Origin: Ceratotherium simum simum
Lineage: Eukaryota; Chordata; Mammalia; Perissodactyla; Rhinocerotidae
NCBI RefSeq assembly: GCF_000283155.1
Contig: NW_004454170.1
Location: 12,721,217 to 12,785,216, forward strand
Length of the DNA stretch: 64,000 nucleotides
Reading direction: 5' to 3'
A model generated the notes under the pieces. It was given only the letters and a program-made list of their open reading frames with translations. It did no database searches and was not told where the DNA came from. Below, one piece after another: positions 58,525 through 64,000 of this stretch (the stretch's first letter is position 1; each line of letters opens with the position of its first letter). Both the position numbers and the translations under genes were made by a program.

Positions 58525-60000
58525 GCTAAGGTTCTCCAGAGAAACAGAACCAACAGGAGATATATATATATGTATATTCTACTGGGATATTAATATATAG
58601 GGAGAATATTATGGGATATCAATATATATAGAAAGAGATTTATTATAAAGAATTGGCACATATGATTATGCAGAATGGCAAGTCTAAATCTGCAGTATGG
58701 GCAGGCAGACAGAGCCCCAGGAGAGCCGATGGTGCAGATGAAGTCCAAAGGCAATTTGCTGGAGAATTCTCCCTTGCTTGGGGAAGTTGGTCTTTTTGTT
58801 CTGTTCAAGTCTTCAACTGATTAGATGAGGCCCACTCACATTATGGACAGCAATCTGCTTACTCAAATTTCACTGATTTAAATATTAATCTCATCAAAAA
58901 ACGTCCTCCAAGTTGATACATAAATTTAACCATCACAAGTCCACCCCTTCTCAATTTGGCACCCACATACATCTCCTTAAACCATACTTAATCTCCAACT
59001 AAAGACAATAACAAGGTCATACTTCTTGATACAACCATCCTGTGTACAACTGGAAATGCACTAATCCTTTTCTGAGAAGAGGATGAAAATTCCTTGGATA
59101 ATGTTTATTCTTCTCTTAAGTATCTCGTAACTCAGATATGAATCTGTTTTTGTATTTATGTGCGTGTGTACACACACACACAAACATTCATTACAAACTA
59201 AGGAAGAAATACTCATGGGAATTACAGTTCTCATTTCTGCAACTGGTCACCTGGTCGCACCTGATTTTTATAACTACCTTCTTCCATTACCCACTTCATA
59301 TTCCCTTTGCCTCAGCAAGCACCTCAGCTGGTTGTGGTTCTTTGCAAACCCTTTTCAATTTCAGTGGTAGAACCTGACCTTCATTCCTGAACATTCTGGG
59401 CCATTAGTAGTCCTGCCTGGATGTGTTCTTGTGGATTTCCATTGACTTTGCTCACAGGGCATGGTAATAATAAGAGATGCCCTAAGGGATCTCTTGTATT
59501 CCAGACATTTCTTCCCTACCTCCATGGTGAAGTAGCAGTCTAACTTCCCTTTGACAGTCAAGATCAATCACCCCACCAGCACAGTAGCTCCCTTCTTTGC
59601 CTGTTGATTCAAAGGCATGAGAAGCCCAAAGTGGCCAGGCAGCAGTCTTAACTTCCAGTTCAACAGAATCATTGTTCCACTCTTGGGGGCAGCATTCCTC
59701 CCTTTGGAACTAAGACCTCTAAACCAGTAGAGTATAAGGTCATGCAGACAAGAAACAAAAATTTTGCTAGTGGGTCACTGGAGGTGATAGTGAGTGGTGC
59801 CACTCCCACTTCTACTCCTTGATCCCAGGACCCACGAATCCTGGGGAGAAACAGCACCAATATTGGATGCTGGTTCAGAACATATACAGCCTCTCGGAGA
59901 AATTTCTCTCATTTCCCCACTATTCTAATTCCAGATTTTAGTCCCTCAACCAGCTTGGTGCTGCTGTGGTCAGTTAAAAACTGTGAAGTAGCATTTCATT
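58525..60000 (+). mobile_element. L1M-type 5'-UTR-like fragment
   Basis: It opens TTAGCTAAGGTTCTCCAGAG and AAACAGAACCAACAGGAGAT, then has GATTTATTATAAAGAATTGG, CTGATTAGATGAGGCCCACT, and further on CATTCCTCCCTTTGGAACTA and CTAAACCAGTAGAGTATAAG. I associate this succession with the long 5' UTR of old mammalian L1 (L1M) elements. No ORF1 or ORF2 follows, so it is a fragment. Assignment is from memory. Confidence 0.55.
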
Positions 60001-61350
60001 TCACATAAGAGACTGTAATCTGGAAACTTCATCTGACCAAAAGCTGTTTTGGAACAAGCAAATTTAAAAGAATGGCCTTTGAACAATCCAAATATGTCAA
60101 AAATCCCCATGTACAAAATCTTATAAATCTTACTCTTAGGAAAGATCTCAGCCTTGTATTCACAGAGAAATTACACTAATCAGAGACACTGTTCTAACAA
60201 CAAGCTTGCTCATCAGATTTGAATTCCACAACAACAAAGTTGAAAGAGAAAGAGGTGGTCTGAAGAAATTACTTCAAGGGAACATACAGAGCATAGAGAA
60301 ATGACAGTTAATTGGAAAGGAAGCAGACATGAGAACATTCAAATCATTTCAATCTGGGCAAGGAACGGCATATTTTAGAAAGACTTCCATCCAAATATTA
60401 AAATCAATAAAGTTTTAAAACTTTTCTTCTATTATTGAGAATAAAGTGTTTAAAAGTCTTAGTAGTTAAGAGAATAAACTCTGGGGTTATCAGAAACCCT
60501 AACTATTTGACTAATTCATTATCCAGACAGGAAAGCTATGTTTTCTTAAATTTGACAATTACTGCGCCCCAGGTATCATGCAACAGAACGGCAACACCGA
60601 ACTATAGGTATAATAGCTTCTATGTTATTGAGTAACTACTAGGTGCCTTACACATCGTGCTGGATGCTTTACAAGCATTAGTACTCATCCTTTTACCCTA
60701 ATTAGCAACATTGTCTCCACTCTTCGAGTTAAGCCTAGAAGTGATGCAAAGCACCTAAATTCATTCAATATTTTAATTTGACACTGAGGTCCTAAACTAG
60801 ATGCCGTGTGTTTGTTGAAAACTGGGAACAAGACAGGCATAATCTCTGTATTGAGAATTGAGTAGGATTGTTCTTTCTTTTGACAAGCCACCACAACAGC
60901 CCCCTCCTCCACACTTGAAGCCAGTCCTGAACAGAAAGTGAAGATCTTGGCAGGGATCCAGGAAAGTGAGAGCTTAAGGGACCCTTGGCCAAAGAGCAAC
61001 ATAAAAATGGGAAAATGTTACGTGTGTGATGGGAATGGGTGGTGCTGAATATATCTAAAATGATTATTTTTGGCAGGAGAAAAAAGTCTAGACCAAAACC
61101 GAAACTTTAATTCTAGGAATGACTTCCAAAATCATGAATTTAATATTTTTGAAGAATATCCCAGTGAAAAACATAATTATCTCATTCTCCATCTGTTACA
61201 GAAAAGCCCATTTGTATGAATATTAGCCCAAATTTCATTTTCCCAAAGCAGGAGTGCCTAGGTTGCAGTAGAAACTTTTTTTTTGAAAAGGAAAACCTAG
61301 GAACACAGGCCAACTGGCCATCTGCACCAATATGCCCCACGTACATTTCT

Positions 61351-61664
61351 TCTTTTTTTTTTTTGTGAGGAAGATCAGCCCCGAGCTAATATCCATGCCA
61401 ATCTTCTTTTTACTGAGGAAGACCAGCTCTGAGCTAACATCTAGTGCCAATCCTCCTCCTTTTTACTTTTTCCCCTTTTTCTCCCCAAAGCCCCAGTAGA
61501 TAGTTGTATGTCATAGTTGCACATCCTTCTAGTTGCTGTATGTGGGACGCGGCCTCAGCATGGTCAGAGAACCGGTGCATCGGTGTGCGCCGGGGATTCG
61601 AACCCAGGCCACCAGCAGTGGAGCGCACGCACTTAACCGCTATGCCACGGGCTGGCCCCGCGAT
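61351..61664 (-). mobile_element. ERE-type SINE with a composite tail
   Basis: The minus strand starts GGGGCCAGCCCGTGGCATAG and has B box GGTTCGAATCCC in decayed form. It carries the GGGGCTTTGGGGAG body segment of the young subfamily and, beyond it, two copies of the GAGCTAACATCTAGTGCCAA-type tail unit of the other subfamily (61367-61405 and 61414-61454). A target duplication GTACATTTCT lies at 61341-61350 and 61665-61674. Confidence 0.9.
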
Positions 61665-61849
61665 GTACATTTCTAATTGAACAGTTCAAACTGTGATCTT
61701 TTCACCCAAACCTTTTCCTCAGCCTATTTCTCCTCCCTAACAACCTGATACTGGCGTTCCTCAGTTTTGAGCCCCTGATCTCTCTCTCCAGCTAATTCAT
61801 CCCCTGGACGCAATGCCAGGCCACTGCCTAAAGCCGTGCCCTGACTCCT

Positions 61850-62100
61850 ACAACAGAAGATTTACTGAGGATCCGCCATGTGCTAGGAGCTATGCCAGGT
61901 GCTGGGAGTATAAAGGTGAATAACACAGACACCGTCCTGGTCCTTGTGAAGCTTACATTCTAGTGGAGAAAATAGACGTTAAATGAATATTTGTACGAGT
62001 ATTTTTAAAGCACAATTGCGGTAAATGCTGAGAAGATAATGAGCATATTTGTACCATAAGAGAATATAACTGAGAGACCTAACTTGGACTTGGGGGAGGG
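61850..62100 (-). repeat. L2 LINE 3' end, probably longer
   Basis: Reversed L2 end: GATTTACTGAGGATCCGCCA, TGTGCTAGGAGCTATGCCAG, GTGCTGGGAGTATAAAGGTG, AAGCTTACATTCTAGTGGAG. The purine-rich sequence to about 62900 may be more of the same element. Confidence 0.75.
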
Positions 62101-64000
62101 AGGGAGGAGTTAATGAGGGAGAGAGTCTCAGAAGAAGTGACACGGGTCCTGATTAAAGCATGGGAGGGTGTTAGTGAACTGAAAGGGGAGTGGGGTGAGA
62201 GAGAGGTGGGACAGGAGAAGCATACTGCATAAGAAGAAACAGTGCGCGCAGGAGCGCCAACTGGGAAAGGGTTCTGTGGAGACATGGAACTAAGAGGCAC
62301 CCAGTGTGTGTGTGGTGGGGGCGGGGGGGAGGGAGTTGGCACATTTGGGATGAACTGGCAAAAAATGCAGCTGGAGAGAATCTATGGGTCCAAGATCCTA
62401 AGAGCAACCGAAGGATTGTAAGCTCGGGTTTGATAGAATCAGATGTATGTTTTTAAAAGATCACTCAATTCAGTGTGATCAGAAAGTGGGGAGAGGAAGG
62501 ACAGACGTAAGTAGAACTATAGAGAAGAGAGAGGATTTTGTGTCGAGGGTTAGACAGTCTGTGGTTAAGACGTGAGGAATACAAGCGAAAAAATCAAGTA
62601 GGTGCATAGATATTCAGGTCTGAAGCTCAGAAGAGAGGTTCTAAGTTGTGGCTATACATGTGAAAGTTTTTAGCACACAGTGTTGGGTGACATTATGGAA
62701 GGGAGAGAAAATTCTAAGAGTGCAGAAAGAGGAGAAAGAGGGCCTGGGGATGAGTTTTGAAGAACTATTATATTTAAATAATGCGCCGAGGAAGAAGATC
62801 TAGTAAAGGGAACCAAAGAGGCACGATGAAACCAAAAAGAAGGTAGTAAGTGAAGAGTAGAGAATGTTTCAAAAAGTAGGGAGACATTTGTCACTTGCAG
62901 CTACAGGGTCAGGTAAGATAGGGCCAGACGACCCTTGGCATTTATTAGTACCGGTGACTAGCGGAGCAGCCGCAGTAGAATGATGAGGGCAGAAGCCTGA
63001 GGAAAGTGAGGAAGTAGCATGAGATTGTGTAGAAAACTTGGGAGAAGTTTGTCTGTGAAGATAAGGAGAGAAAGAGAGCAGAAGAGAAAAGAGAATGTAC
63101 ATTCCAGGGAGATGTTTTTTGTTCCTTTTTTTCTCTTTGTTTCGGAGTTTAGAGCATGTTTATATTTTTACAGGAAAAATTTACACAGAGGTAGAGGCAG
63201 ACATTAAAGGTGATGAGTGGCCCTGGGTGGACTGGACAATTGAGGTACTGGTGTTCCCCATTGGGGGTTGCAATCCATATCTGACGTGAAAGAAAAGGGC
63301 TGTTTCATCCACTGAACTCAGAGGGAAGTGGCGAAGGACAGGCATAGGTTATGGAGTACGTCAGTCCTATGGCAAGGAAAGAAGGATTTTCATCCGATGA
63401 GTTATTTTCTCTTTGATTAGGAAGCAAGTCTATCAGTTGTGAGGGGAGCAGAAGATGGATTAGCAGTGGGGAGTGAAGGAAGTAATTGTTGCCAATAACT
63501 GGAGAGCTGCAAGTCAGGGAAACACTGCGATTGCAAGACAGGATCTCCCAAATGAAGTTGATGGCCACGAATTTACAGAGGTTTCTGTTTCCTCCTTTTT
63601 CTTCTAGCAAACTCATTCCTCAAGGCCTGGCTGATAGTTTTCCCCTCAAGGAGGACTTCTCATCATAGGGGAGGAAAAAGCTTTTGCCAACTCTCTTCAA
63701 GTCCCTGGCTGGGTCTAAAAAATAAAGTGTCGAAGAGAGATTAACAGGAGAACAGCATACAAATTTATTTAAGTTTTACATGACATGAAGCCTTCATAAG
63801 GAAATGAAGACCTGAGTATTTTTATGCTAGGTTTGATGAAGAGTGGAAAGTCGTGTAGAAATGTAGGTCAGAGAGTATGAGGTAAGATATTAGACTGGAG
63901 GAAATTTAGCAAGGCCTGTGTGTTCAGATTTGTTTTGGAGACAAGGATGCTCCTTTTCTCCAGGTATAGGGAGGGCATCTCGCACATGAGGGTCTTATGA

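Larger units (their letters stand above)
2080..64000 (-). other. PLA2G4A: PLA2G4A gene, 3' portion (11 coding exons, 5' part outside window)
   Basis: This is the cytosolic phospholipase A2 alpha gene, whose product releases arachidonic acid from the sn-2 position of membrane phospholipids. Eleven minus-strand coding segments join in phase through GT/AG introns to give 563 codons plus a stop, equal to human residues 187-749 as I recall them, with no frameshift or internal stop. The catalytic motifs GSGGGFR, GLSGS and VVDSG are all present, so this is a working gene and not a processed copy. The N-terminal C2 domain and the early catalytic-domain exons were looked for between 53307 and 64000 and not found, so the gene continues past the right edge. 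If the human 18-exon layout holds, these are exons 8-18; that numbering is inference. The left end is set by the polyadenylation signal and is approximate. Confidence 0.97.
53307..64000 (-). other. PLA2G4A: PLA2G4A intron, partial (more than 10.7 kb)
   Basis: This runs from the CCAG acceptor at 53307 past the right edge. It holds MIR and L2 relics (53545-54520), a hAT element (54596-55070), two MIRs (57295-57980), an L1 5'-UTR-like block (58525-60000), an ERE (61351-61664) and L2 (61850-62100 and probably beyond). The expected upstream exon, encoding a segment ending LGPKNSEGLHSARD in human, was not found. The stretches 55100-57290 and 62900-64000 show no gene. Confidence 0.8.

Noticed and set aside
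53307..64000. Search for the preceding PLA2G4A exon (region before Val187)
   Set aside because: I looked for minus-strand sequence encoding the KKLLGPKNSEG and SMALCDQEK segments next to a splice donor and did not find it; the exon is most likely beyond the right edge.

Overview
The window is nuclear DNA from a placental mammal. It is AT-rich, has no bacterial-style gene packing, and its only recognisable gene is split into exons by kilobase-scale introns. Five tRNA-derived SINEs begin with the GGGCCGGCCC head typical of the ERE family of odd-toed ungulates (horse, rhinoceros, tapir), so a perissodactyl is the likely source. The species cannot be fixed from sequence alone.

The gene is the 3' part of PLA2G4A, cytosolic phospholipase A2 alpha, on the minus strand. 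Eleven coding segments lie between 53306 and 2560. All are bounded by GT/AG splice sites, and their phases join without a break into 563 codons plus a stop. Numbering catalytic Ser as 228 makes this residues 187-749, the exact length of the human C-terminal portion as I remember it. Arg200 and Ser228 are in the first exon here and Asp549 is in the 20890-21074 exon. The regulatory serines 505, 515 and 727 are also in place. The upstream exons (C2 domain and start codon) lie beyond position 64000. The 3' UTR runs from 2559 to about 2080, with an AATAAA signal at 2097-2102.

Layout from left to right: 1-2079 is downstream flank with MIR and L2 relics; 2080-2691 is the last exon; 2692-53169 holds ten introns and ten exons; 53307-64000 is part of one long intron. 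The introns hold old MIR and L2 relics, an L1 3' end (31960-33125), an L1 5'-UTR-like block (58525-60000), a MaLR LTR (16037-16499), two ERV-type LTRs (about 21405-21871 and 24011-24799), a hAT element (54596-55070) and five EREs. Repeat family names come from memory of consensus sequences, not from a search.

I found no new multi-gene system. The observations most worth a second look are: an 85%-identical pair of 78-bp segments of unknown family, one of which appears to interrupt a MIR; a solo LTR with two internal tandem arrays; an antisense ERE about 50 nt from a splice donor; a chimeric double-tailed ERE; two perfect hairpins; an 86-bp intron; and a group of substitutions around the Ser505/Ser515 regulatory loop.
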